Positions 17,049 through 25,084 of a DNA stretch of 64,000 nt are shown one piece after another; positions within the stretch are counted from its first letter, which is position 1, and every line of letters begins with the position of its first letter. The position numbers were made by a program, and so were the translations under genes. The notes beneath the pieces are model-generated. The model worked only from the letters and a program-made list of their open reading frames with translations, was not told the DNA's origin and made no database searches. The DNA is from Methanobacterium aggregans (GTDB taxonomy: Archaea; Methanobacteriota; Methanobacteria; Methanobacteriales; Methanobacteriaceae), in assembly GCF_017874455.1 (NCBI RefSeq), contig NZ_JAGGLN010000001.1, positions 1 through 64,000 on the forward strand, read 5' to 3'.

Positions 17049-17900
17049 ATGAACGAATCAAAGTTTGCCCATATAACCAAGGTGCATCCGTGCTTCAACG
17101 AAAAGATGCATGACAAAGTAGGAAGAATACACGTCCCAATAGCTCCTAAATGTAATATTCAATGTGGATTTTGTACAAGGGAAATAAATAAATGTGAACA
17201 ACGTCCCGGAGTTGCATCACGGGTTATGACAGTTGATGAGGCAGTTGAACACGTTAGAAAAGTAACATCTGAAATGCCAATAGCAGTTGTGGGTGTTGCA
17301 GGACCTGGAGATGCCCTATTCAATGAGGCAACCTTTGAATTCTTCAAACGCATGGACAAGGAATTCCCTGAACTCATAAAATGCATGAGCACAAACGGCC
17401 TCCTCCTGCCAGATAAAGCCGATGAAATTGCTGACATACATATAAACTCAGTCACAGTTACAGTCAATGCAATAGACCCTGAAATTGGGAGTAAAATTTA
17501 TTCCAATGTATTTTACAATGGAAAACTCTACGAGGGTAAAGAAGCCTTTGAAATACTCTCCAAAAACCAGCTTGAAGGTATAAAAAAGCTGGCTGAAAGA
17601 GGAGTGGTTGTTAAGGTCAACGCAGTTTTAATACCTGGATTGAATGATAAACACATCATAGACATAGCCCACAAGGTTAAAGAACAGGGAGCATCGCTCA
17701 TGAATGTAATACCGCTCATACCTCTCCACAAATTCAAAGACACACCAAGACCTGGCTGTGCAGAGCTCAGCGAAGTTCGAGATGCTGTTGAAGAGATACT
17801 GCCTGTGTTCAGGGCATGCACACAGTGCAGGGCTGATGCATATGGTGTTCCTGGAAAAGAGGATAAACACCTGGACATGACGCCAGCAAGCCACTACTGA
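17049..17900 (+). CDS. nifB: Radical SAM protein NifB (Fe-S cofactor precursor synthase)
   Basis: NifB fuses two [4Fe-4S] units and inserts a SAM-derived carbide to make the [8Fe-9S-C] L-cluster. The 283-residue product is the short archaeal form without a NifX domain. HPCFNEKMHDKVGRIHVPIA precedes the radical SAM motif CNIQCGFC (Cys 35, 39, 42), then CEQRPGVASRVMT and GVAGPGDALFN; the C-terminal CTQCRADAYGVPG carries further ligands. ATG 17049 follows TTGGAGGA, ideal SD. It stands directly downstream of the mmp operon, and no nifHDK is in the window. A role in MCR activation as well as, or instead of, nitrogenase is plausible. Confidence 0.92.
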   Translation: MNESKFAHITKVHPCFNEKMHDKVGRIHVPIAPKCNIQCGFCTREINKCEQRPGVASRVMTVDEAVEHVRKVTSEMPIAVVGVAGPGDALFNEATFEFFKRMDKEFPELIKCMSTNGLLLPDKADEIADIHINSVTVTVNAIDPEIGSKIYSNVFYNGKLYEGKEAFEILSKNQLEGIKKLAERGVVVKVNAVLIPGLNDKHIIDIAHKVKEQGASLMNVIPLIPLHKFKDTPRPGCAELSEVRDAVEEILPVFRACTQCRADAYGVPGKEDKHLDMTPASHY

Positions 17901-18152
17901 TGGGAAAATACCCTTAAAACCTCATAAATATCTCTTTTTCATATTTTCATGTGTTGATCATAGTTTAAATAACTCTAAATATGGAAATAGCTTTAAAAAA
18001 GATTTTAATGATTATATTCTAAGTTTCATTATTTTTACATAGTTTAAAATGATTTATTTTTTAAGGAACATAAAATCGAATTGATAACGATTTGATTAAT
18101 GAGATAAATAACATCAGATTACTGAAATATCAACGAGTATCAAGTGATAAAA

Positions 18153-19094
18153 ATGAAGACCATGTACTGGAAGAATGGAAAACTAACGCTTTTAGACCAG
18201 ACAAAACTGCCCCACGAAATCACCTACCTGGAATGTGGAACCTACAATGAAGTTATAGATGCAATAAAAACCATGAAAGTTCGTGGAGCACCAGCAATTG
18301 GTGTTTCAGCAGCATTTGCAATGGCACTTGCAGAAAATGCAGGTGAAAATATGGAAAAAGCTGCAGAAGATGTGAAGAATGCAAGACCCACAGCTGTGAA
18401 CCTTTTCTGGGCAGTTGACAGGGTGATGGATGCAGTGAAAAGTGGAGTTTCAGCACTGGATGAGGCCCAGAAAATGTACGAGGAAGACATGGAGACCCAC
18501 AGGGCCATTGGAAAGTATGGATCTGAAGTGATAGATGACGGTGACACCATACTAACCCACTGCAATGCAGGGGCACTTGCATGTGTTGACTACGGCACAG
18601 CCCTGGGAGTTGTGAGGGGAGCAAGGGATGCTGGCAAAAATATCAAGGTGATATGTGATGAAACCAGGCCAGTACTCCAGGGTGCAAGGCTCAGTGTCTT
18701 TGAAATGCAGCAGGAAAAGATACCTGTAAGGTTGATAGTTGATGGTGCAGCAGGCCACATGATGCAGACTGGAAAGGTTGACAAGGTGGTTATAGGTGCA
18801 GACAGAGTTGCAAAGGGGGGAGTTGCCAATAAAATAGGATCCCTCATGGTTGCACTGGCAGCGAAACGATTCAACGTACCCTTCTATGTTGCAGCGCCCA
18901 AGAGCACATTTGACTATGAAAACAGTATCTACGACATTGAAATAGAGGAAAGAGATGCATCAGAAGTGTTATACGTTGGAAAATGTAGACTGGCACCTGA
19001 GGGAACAGCTGTTGAGAACCCTGCCTTTGATGTTGTACCATCAGACCTCATAACAGGGATCATAACTGAGGATGGGATTGTGAGGCCATTATAA
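18153..19094 (+). CDS. mtnA: S-methyl-5-thioribose-1-phosphate isomerase family (MtnA/eIF2B-like)
   Basis: Isomerises the 1-phosphate of methylthioribose to the ribulose form in recycling of methylthioadenosine. The 313-residue product shows TMKVRGAPAIGVSAAFAMAL, the catalytic region ILTHCNAGALACVDYGTALG (Cys) and VVIGADRVAKGGVANKIGS (Asp), and the C-terminal VEERDASEVLYVG-type block, all MtnA features. Ribose-1,5-bisphosphate isomerase is a related archaeal enzyme, but the N-terminal MKVRGAPAIG and full-length form favour MtnA. GTG 18144 is in frame; ATG 18153 with upstream GTGAT is preferred. No other methionine salvage gene is nearby. Confidence 0.85.
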   Translation: MKTMYWKNGKLTLLDQTKLPHEITYLECGTYNEVIDAIKTMKVRGAPAIGVSAAFAMALAENAGENMEKAAEDVKNARPTAVNLFWAVDRVMDAVKSGVSALDEAQKMYEEDMETHRAIGKYGSEVIDDGDTILTHCNAGALACVDYGTALGVVRGARDAGKNIKVICDETRPVLQGARLSVFEMQQEKIPVRLIVDGAAGHMMQTGKVDKVVIGADRVAKGGVANKIGSLMVALAAKRFNVPFYVAAPKSTFDYENSIYDIEIEERDASEVLYVGKCRLAPEGTAVENPAFDVVPSDLITGIITEDGIVRPL

Positions 19095-19210
19095 AAATTT
19101 GTAAAAAAAAATATTTTATTAAAAAGCATTTTATGGGGAGATTTCAATCTATCCAATAATCCATCCATTTCAATTAATTTACCTTTAAAAAAAGTTTGTT
19201 ATTATGGAAG

Positions 19211-20242
19211 CTAAAAAATTCTGGCATCGATCCCCATGTGCCAGACCCCCGGACTCTTGGATTTAACCTTCCTCTTACCCAGAATCTCAACCTTACGTGG
19301 ATATGCTGTTTCTACTATCCTCTCAATTGGAGTTTCATAATCAGAGGCGAACTCGTAGTAATGGAGTGTTCCTCCAGATTTAAGGGCCTTAACAGCCTGC
19401 GGTAGAAATTGCCATGCTGTGCCTGGAAGGTTCATTATGATCCTGTCTGCTTCAACGTTGAGATAGCCTAAAACCTTCTCAACATCCCCTAAAAATGGTT
19501 TCACTTCACCCTTGAGTTTGTTGATTTCAGTGTTCCTCATCATGTAGTAGTAAGCCTCTTCATTGATGTCAATTGCGTAGATGGTTACGTTGCGCCGCTT
19601 TGCAATGGCAATGGAGAATGGAGCAACCCCTGCAAACATGTCGATTATGGTTTCACCATCTTCAACCTGGTCTCCTATTCTTCTGCGTTCTGTGGCTAAT
19701 CTGGGGCTGAAGTAGACCTTACGCATGTCCAGCATGAATTTACATCCAAATTCAGTGTGAACAGTTTCTGAGGATCCATCCCCTGCAATATGCTCCAGCT
19801 CCCTGGTTCTGATGATCCCTTTGATTTCACTTTTTTTACGGAAAACTGCATTTCTACCTGTGAATTTAAGTGCAGCATCTCCTATTAAATATTTTTCATC
19901 CTCAAGATCCTCTGGTATCTCCAGTATCACAACTTCTCCAATGATATCAAATGATTTTTTGATTTCATCCATTTTTTCAGGGTCAATCTTTCCCTTAAGG
20001 TAATCTGTGAAACTTTTAGGATCCCTTCGCTGTGATTCAAACTCTGTTTCAACAACCTCTAAATTGCAGCATACCTCTTCTCCAATTAAATCCATTAACT
20101 GTGATTTTGGGATTTCCACAATGGGTATGAAAACGAATTCTCCAGAACGCTTTATTTTCCAGTCAAGATCTACAACTGACTCTTTCAGGAGCGTTCTGCG
20201 GATGTTATCTGCATTTTTTTTGGGAACTTTCAGGCCGATCAT
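19211..20242 (-). CDS. trm5: tRNA (guanine37-N1)-methyltransferase Trm5
   Basis: Makes m1G37 next to the anticodon and prevents frameshifting. The 343-residue product has an N-terminal D1 region (MIGLKVPKKNADNIRRTLL), a middle domain, and a class I SAM domain: FGCKFMLDMRKVYFSPRLAT with the catalytic Arg region, motif I DMFAGVAPFSIAIAKR, AIDINEEAYYYMMRN, and the Trm5-type motif IV IIMNLPGTAWQFLP (NLP rather than NPPY). This arrangement is archaeal Trm5. It is convergent with mtnA; the upstream 260 bp are AT-rich and contain the promoters of this gene and dphB. Confidence 0.92.
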   Translation of the reverse strand: MIGLKVPKKNADNIRRTLLKESVVDLDWKIKRSGEFVFIPIVEIPKSQLMDLIGEEVCCNLEVVETEFESQRRDPKSFTDYLKGKIDPEKMDEIKKSFDIIGEVVILEIPEDLEDEKYLIGDAALKFTGRNAVFRKKSEIKGIIRTRELEHIAGDGSSETVHTEFGCKFMLDMRKVYFSPRLATERRRIGDQVEDGETIIDMFAGVAPFSIAIAKRRNVTIYAIDINEEAYYYMMRNTEINKLKGEVKPFLGDVEKVLGYLNVEADRIIMNLPGTAWQFLPQAVKALKSGGTLHYYEFASDYETPIERIVETAYPRKVEILGKRKVKSKSPGVWHMGIDARIF

Positions 20243-20504
20243 GTAATTCCTCAGATTATAAACATTTTTAAAAGTTTTTAGAATTATTTTTTTTAGAAAA
20301 TTTTTTAATTCATTTATTATTCTAATTATTTTTTAAACTGCCCTTAACTCCTTTCAAACTGGACTTCAGAATCTTGAAGGGATATTATTAAAACAATCTA
20401 ATATTTAATATTGAATGATGGATATAAATTTTAGATGTAGTTAGATTGATTGAGTTCATTATAAAATTTATCGATTTTTTAAAAAGAATGAAAAAGGTGA
20501 TTTA

Positions 20505-21296
20505 ATGCTTTACTTTATTGGACTGGGACTTTACGATGCAGGGGATGTTTCCCTGAAGGGTGCAGAAGCCCTTAAAAACGTGGATGCAATTTACGCTGAA
20601 TTTTACACTGCAAGACTCTTTGGAACAAACATATCCTCCCTCGAAGAGATGTTAGGAGTTGAAATAACCATTTTAACAAGGGAACAGGTTGAAGAGGAGA
20701 ACATACCCTTAAGAGAAGCTGAAACCAAGGATGTTGCCTTTGTAAGTGCTGGTGACCCATTGATAGCAACAACACATTCAGATCTCATGATCGAAGCTAA
20801 AAAAAAGGGAATAGAAACCCGTGTAATCCATTCATCATCAATACTCTCAGCAGCACCAGGAATTGCAGGTTTACAGGCATACAAATTCGGGAAGGTAACA
20901 ACCATACCCTTTCCAGAGGACAATTACTTCCCACACTCCCCATACCTTGCATTAAAGGAAAATATGGGCTCTAAACTTCACACACTTGTACTTCTTGACA
21001 TAAGGGCCCATGAAGACAGGTACATGACTGTAAACCAGGGATTGGAGTATCTTATGAAGGTTGAATCTGAACGAAAGGAAAATCTAATCTCAGGGGACAC
21101 TCTTGCTGTGGTGATTGCCCGTGCAGGTGCAGATAAACCAGTTGTACGTGCAGATAAGATTAAAAAACTTTTAAATGAAGATTTTGGTGGTCCGCTTCAT
21201 TGTTTGATGATACCTGGCAACCTGCACTTCATGGAAGCAGAGGCACTGGTTGTACTTGGCGGTGCACCACAAGAAATTCTTGAAGAGGATTTGTAA
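20505..21296 (+). CDS. dphB: Diphthine synthase
   Basis: Methylates the modified histidine of elongation factor aEF2 with SAM during diphthamide synthesis. The 263 residues include MLYFIGLGLYDAGDVSLKG, VAFVSAGDPLIATTHSDLM (the tetrapyrrole-methylase-type SAM loop), SSILSAAPGIAGLQAYKFG, VTTIPFPEDNYFPHSPY and, near the end, LMIPGNLHFMEAEALVVLGG. All are standard for DphB/Dph5 and the length is normal. AAGGTGAT immediately precedes ATG 20505. Apparently monocistronic. Confidence 0.94.
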   Translation: MLYFIGLGLYDAGDVSLKGAEALKNVDAIYAEFYTARLFGTNISSLEEMLGVEITILTREQVEEENIPLREAETKDVAFVSAGDPLIATTHSDLMIEAKKKGIETRVIHSSSILSAAPGIAGLQAYKFGKVTTIPFPEDNYFPHSPYLALKENMGSKLHTLVLLDIRAHEDRYMTVNQGLEYLMKVESERKENLISGDTLAVVIARAGADKPVVRADKIKKLLNEDFGGPLHCLMIPGNLHFMEAEALVVLGGAPQEILEEDL

Positions 21297-21412
21297 GTGG
21301 CTGGAAACCATTTATTTTACCTGACTTCTGAAATTCCATTATCTGAATTGATTTGACTACAGATTAGCCCTGAAGTTTTTAAATAGATGTAAAATTACGG
21401 AAACCCTCAAAT

Positions 21413-22342
21413 ATGAAACCCTCAAATGCAAAACCATTCCTTAAATGGGTTGGTGGGAAAAAACAACTTCTTCAAGAGTTTGATAAAAGAATGCCCCTAC
21501 ACATAAAAGGGGAAAAAACTATTAAGCGTTATGTTGAGCCTTTTGTTGGTGGGGGGGCAATGTTTTTCTTTTTAAAACGCAACTACCATGTTGAGGAATC
21601 ATTTCTCTTCGATATAAACCCTGAACTCATAATCTCTTATCAAGTTGTAAAAAATGATTGTAAGAATTTAATACATAGATTAATGAAAATGGAAGAAGAA
21701 CACCTGAATATGGAAGAAGATCATCGGAAAGAAAATTATTACAGGATAAGAACTGCATACAACCTGCAGATGCAGGATTTTGATTATGAAAACTACAGCA
21801 GGGAATGGGTTGAACGTGCTGCATACATGATATTTCTTAATAAAACATGTTTCAATGGTCTTTTTCGTCAAAACAAGAAAGGAGAATTCAATGTTCCATT
21901 TGGACGTTACAAAAATCCCAGAATATGTAACGAGGAAAATTTGATTGGGGCGAGCAGTGCCCTGGAGGGCACTGAGATTTTCTGTGGTGATTTCACAAAA
22001 TCCAGGGATTACATAGAAGAAGGAAGCTTTGTTTACTTTGATCCACCTTACAGGCCACTTAATAGCACTTCGAACTTCACAGAGTACTCTAAAAATGGTT
22101 TTGATGATGTTGATCAGATCAAATTAGCTGATTTTTTCGAGAAAATGGATGATAGGGGTGCTTATTTGATGATGAGTAACTCAGATCCTAAAAATGAAAA
22201 TCCTAAGGATAAATTCTTTGATAGATTATATCGAAGCTATAAAATTGATTCTGTACCTGCAAAAAGGAATATAAATTGTGATGGATCTAAAAGGGGCAAA
22301 CTCAATGAGTTGATCATTATGAACTATTCCTTAACTTTCTGA
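21413..22342 (+). CDS. dam: Dam-type DNA adenine methyltransferase (orphan)
   Basis: A 309-residue N6-adenine methylase of the alpha group (Dam/M.DpnIIA type, usual target GATC). AKPFLKWVGGKKQLL opens the SAM-binding region, PFVGGGAMFF (43-52) is motif I, and FVYFDPPYRPL carries catalytic DPPY at 210-213. The insert between is the target-recognition part, with FLNKTCFNGLFRQNKKGEFN typical of this family. No endonuclease gene is next to it, so it is either a solitary methylase or a remnant of a restriction system. A TATA box may lie around 21375. Target GATC is inferred from family only. Confidence 0.9.
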   Translation: MKPSNAKPFLKWVGGKKQLLQEFDKRMPLHIKGEKTIKRYVEPFVGGGAMFFFLKRNYHVEESFLFDINPELIISYQVVKNDCKNLIHRLMKMEEEHLNMEEDHRKENYYRIRTAYNLQMQDFDYENYSREWVERAAYMIFLNKTCFNGLFRQNKKGEFNVPFGRYKNPRICNEENLIGASSALEGTEIFCGDFTKSRDYIEEGSFVYFDPPYRPLNSTSNFTEYSKNGFDDVDQIKLADFFEKMDDRGAYLMMSNSDPKNENPKDKFFDRLYRSYKIDSVPAKRNINCDGSKRGKLNELIIMNYSLTF

Positions 22343-22378
22343 TTCAAGGATTAAACCTATTCAACAATTGTTCACCCA

Positions 22379-22431
22379 TTTTTTTATGGGAGTTGATGTG
22401 CTGAGATGATTTTTTTTTATGGGTTTCTCAG
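22379..22431 (+). terminator. Poly-T terminators between convergent genes
   Basis: Downstream of the methylase, CCCAT-T6-ATGGG forms a small hairpin around a T7 run (22379-22385). A T9 run at 22410-22418 is flanked by CTGAGA (22401-22406) and TCTCAG (22426-22431). U-rich runs such as these end archaeal transcripts. Confidence 0.5.
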
Positions 22432-22434
22432 TAT

Positions 22435-22674
22435 TTAGCCAACGTACCCTCCAACATCAGCTTGTCCATGACTTCCAGATTTCTCTATGAATTCACACTT
22501 TTCAATGTTTTGAATGGGGATAATAACCCTTCTACTTCCCATTTCATGTTCACCATAATTTATCTCAATAAAACCTCTGACATTATCTATTTCTATTGAT
22601 TCAACTCCAAATTCGCCTTTTTTAAAGTTGTGAACAGTTCCATTGACCATGTTGATCTCAATTTTATCTATCAC
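22435..22674 (-). CDS. Small hypothetical protein, 79 aa
   Basis: The frame is open from 22692, but GTG 22674 right after GGGGTGTAAAT is the best start. The product is strand-rich: IDKIEINMVNGTVHNFKKG, then VESIEIDNVRGFIEINYGEH, then RRVIIPIQNIEKCEFIEKSG, a pattern of repeated beta hairpins that could be a small barrel. No family is recognised. It has no membrane segment. It is convergent with the methylase gene, so a functional link to it is not implied. Confidence 0.5.
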   Translation of the reverse strand: MIDKIEINMVNGTVHNFKKGEFGVESIEIDNVRGFIEINYGEHEMGSRRVIIPIQNIEKCEFIEKSGSHGQADVGGYVG

Positions 22675-22692
22675 ATTTACACCCCACATCAA

Positions 22693-22980
22693 TTGTTATA
22701 CCTTATGTAACTCATTATTCATACAATCTTTGGCATGTATCTCGGATTTTTAACCGATTTATTTATTAAATAAAGGGATTATATTTTATATTAATTTATA
22801 TTAAGATTGATGAACAGTTTTCACATGGAATTTTGATTCATATTTCAATTCAATCAATGGAATTTCAATGGATCATGTGAAATCATATTCATACAAGAAT
22901 CAAATCATATTCATACAAAAATCATGATTTTTTATAACACTAACATTTGAAGATAAAAAAAATGTTTAATGGGAATAAAG
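22693..22980. repeat. Spacer with exact-size 22-bp tandem repeat upstream of tetR
   Basis: Two adjacent 22-bp units at 22881-22902 and 22903-22924 (AATCATATTCATACAA, then GAATCA or AAATCA) lie about 60-100 bp before the tetR start, followed by ATCATGAT. The position allows a role in tetR control, but direct repeats are also common in other spacers here. Confidence 0.5.
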
Positions 22981-23745
22981 ATGTTAAAAGCAGAACGAAT
23001 GGAGAGAAAGAAAGAAAAGCGGAGAAATGAAATATTGAACGCTGCAGGGAAATTATTTTTCTCCAGGGGCTACGATGATGTTTCCATTGACAGTATTGCC
23101 CAGGAAGTGGATCTGGGCAGATCAACTGTCTACCTGTACTTCGAAAATAAAGAAGAGATTTTTTTTGCCATTGTGCTTCGTGGATCAATTATATTCAATC
23201 TTCTGGTTAAAAATGGTGTTGATAAAGGAAAAACAGGACCTGAAAAGCTTATGGGATTCAAAGAAGCTTACCAAAAGTTTGCTGATGATTATCCAAACTA
23301 CCTTCAGGCAATCAACTACTTCCTATCTGGAAGGTTCCACCTCTACGACAGAAAAACTGCAGAAAATGTAGAAGGTTTCAAAGGTTCTGGAGATGATTTC
23401 AAAAAGGATGAAATTTATTATGATGATTTCAAAAAGGATTTGGAAAATGGAAAAATAGTTTCAGATCTGCCAGTACCATGGTTTTCTTCTGTAGACTGTA
23501 TAAATGAAATCCTTGATTTACGTGGAGAAATGTTAAATATCCTTCGAGATTCCATAAAATTAGCCATGGCTGAGGGAACCATCAGATCAGATTTGGATCC
23601 CACAGAGTTCATAGCTCTTTTGATGATCATCATGAATGGCATGGATAATATACCCCCAGATATCAGAAACATGCTTGAAATCAATGGTATAACTACTGAA
23701 AAATTTTTAGAGGATATTTGGGATTTTGTGGCCCGCATGATATGA
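22981..23745 (+). CDS. TetR/AcrR family transcriptional regulator
   Basis: A 254-residue repressor. The N-terminal DNA-binding domain reads ERKKEKRRNEILNAAGKLFF and SIDSIAQEVDLGRSTVYLYF, the TetR helix-turn-helix with the usual STVYLYFENKEE end. The C-terminal part (about 65-254) is an all-helical ligand and dimer domain unlike any I can name. ATG 22969 is also in frame; ATG 22981 has GGGA seven bases upstream and is preferred. It lies directly upstream of an ABC-2 exporter with two palindromes between, so it most likely represses that exporter and responds to a transported compound. Confidence 0.9.
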   Translation: MLKAERMERKKEKRRNEILNAAGKLFFSRGYDDVSIDSIAQEVDLGRSTVYLYFENKEEIFFAIVLRGSIIFNLLVKNGVDKGKTGPEKLMGFKEAYQKFADDYPNYLQAINYFLSGRFHLYDRKTAENVEGFKGSGDDFKKDEIYYDDFKKDLENGKIVSDLPVPWFSSVDCINEILDLRGEMLNILRDSIKLAMAEGTIRSDLDPTEFIALLMIIMNGMDNIPPDIRNMLEINGITTEKFLEDIWDFVARMI

Positions 23746-23845
23746 TTCATAGTTTAACTCTTTAATAAGTTTTTTTTAGAATTTAGCATATTTCAAGTCA
23801 TCATTGACCCTAATTTTAGCTATTAATCTATTTTTGATCGATAAA

Positions 23846-23889
23846 TTTATATATTGAATGACGCTACGTCATTAAATGACATCATGTCA
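23846..23889 (+). promoter_or_regulatory. TATA box and twin palindromic operators, probable TetR target
   Basis: TTTATATAT (23846-23854) is followed at once by two 13-bp inverted repeats with a common arm: TGACGCTACGTCA (23859-23871, arms extend to AATGAC/GTCATT) and TGACATCATGTCA (23877-23889). Centres are 18 bp apart. Binding here would cover the TATA box and start site. The ABC gene ATG is 240 bp downstream, so the transcript would have a long leader. Confidence 0.65.
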
Positions 23890-24128
23890 CAAGGTTATGT
23901 TGTAAATGATTAATTTATGATAAATCCAGATTAAAGGGATATACTGAAATGGGTTTTGAATCCCAAAATCTTAGATTTACTAAAATTGAATAAAAAAAAC
24001 GAAACATAAAAAAATAAGGGATATCTGCTTAAAATAGGGAATAAAAAAAGAATAAAAGGATTGGAATTCATAAGATTAAAAATCGTAGTTAATATCTATA
24101 ATTAATATCTAAGCAGGATGGTAAAGAC
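23890..24128. other. Long AT-rich leader before ABC exporter
   Basis: Assuming transcription starts near the twin operators, this region is about 240 nt of 5' leader. It is A-rich with several poly-A tracts and no ORF or stable helix I can support. AGCAGGATGG before ATG 24129 contains only a weak SD. Confidence 0.4.
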
Positions 24129-25067
24129 ATGGAATACAGTATAGAAGTCAAGGATCTCCGTAAAAACTATGGAGATTTTGTGGCTGTTAACGATCTGAAC
24201 CTGAAAATCCGCAGGGGAGAAGTCTTCGGATTTCTTGGACCCAACGGAGCAGGTAAAACAACGTCCATCAGAATGATGGTTGGCCTTTTAAAGCCATCAA
24301 GTGGTGAAATTCTCATAAATGGAGAAAAAATAGAAAATATTGAGAGGGGAACAATCGGTATCTGCCCACAGGAACTGGTTTTATGGGAGAACCTAACCTG
24401 CAGAGAAAGCCTTAAACTCATGGGTGACATGTACGAGGTTCCAAAGGAATCCCTTAAACAGCGCATCAATAAACTCCTGAAGGACCTTTTCCTGGAAGAA
24501 AAGGCAAACACAACGGTTTCAAATTTATCTGGAGGTATGAAGCGCAGGCTGAACCTTGCAATGGCAGTTATCCATGAACCGGAAGTGGTTGTTTTAGATG
24601 AGCCCTCTGAAGGATTAGACCCACAATCTCGAAGGGTGCTGTGGAATTACATCAAATCAATGCGTGACGATGAGGGTAAAACAGTCATACTCACAACTCA
24701 CCTTATGGATGAAGCAGACAGTCTCTCAGATAGAATAGCAATAATAGACCATGGAAAATTACTGCGCCTGGACACTCCTGAAAAACTCAAAAAGGAAATA
24801 GGGGAAGGAGATGTGGTTGAGATGGTTCTCTCAGATCCTGAAAAGAACTGTGAACTCCTAAATGAACTTGAAAACCTTGACGAGATCATTGCAGCATTTG
24901 AAATGGACGGCAAAATAAACATAAGGGCATTGAACGCTGTTGCTAAACTTCCAAGAATAATGGAACAGGTTGAAAGTACTGAGGTACGCATAGCAGACCT
25001 TTCTGTACGTCAGAACACACTGGAAGACGTTTTCATAGAACTTACAGGCACAGGACTCAGGGAATAA
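24129..25067 (+). CDS. ABC transporter ATP-binding protein (ABC-2 exporter)
   Basis: A 312-residue ATPase of the drug/antibiotic resistance exporter group (DrrA-like, with CcmA-type domain). Walker A FLGPNGAGKTTSIRM, Q-loop CPQELVLWENLT, signature LSGGMKRRLNLAMAV, Walker B VVLDEPSEGLDP and the H-loop TTHLMDEAD are all intact. The C-terminal 90 residues form the accessory domain ending in the usual LEDVFIELTG. It is 18 bp upstream of its permease, so both are one operon, under the predicted TetR operator. Substrate unknown. Confidence 0.93.
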   Translation: MEYSIEVKDLRKNYGDFVAVNDLNLKIRRGEVFGFLGPNGAGKTTSIRMMVGLLKPSSGEILINGEKIENIERGTIGICPQELVLWENLTCRESLKLMGDMYEVPKESLKQRINKLLKDLFLEEKANTTVSNLSGGMKRRLNLAMAVIHEPEVVVLDEPSEGLDPQSRRVLWNYIKSMRDDEGKTVILTTHLMDEADSLSDRIAIIDHGKLLRLDTPEKLKKEIGEGDVVEMVLSDPEKNCELLNELENLDEIIAAFEMDGKINIRALNAVAKLPRIMEQVESTEVRIADLSVRQNTLEDVFIELTGTGLRE

Positions 25068-25084
25068 AGGCAGGAGCAACTAAA

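Noticed and set aside
17049..17900. Part of a nitrogen fixation cluster
   Set aside because: No nifH, nifD, nifK, nifE, nifN or NrpR operator is in the window.
21413..22674. Restriction-modification system
   Set aside because: The neighbour at 22435-22674 is a 79-residue strand-rich protein, convergent, with no nuclease motif; no endonuclease was found.
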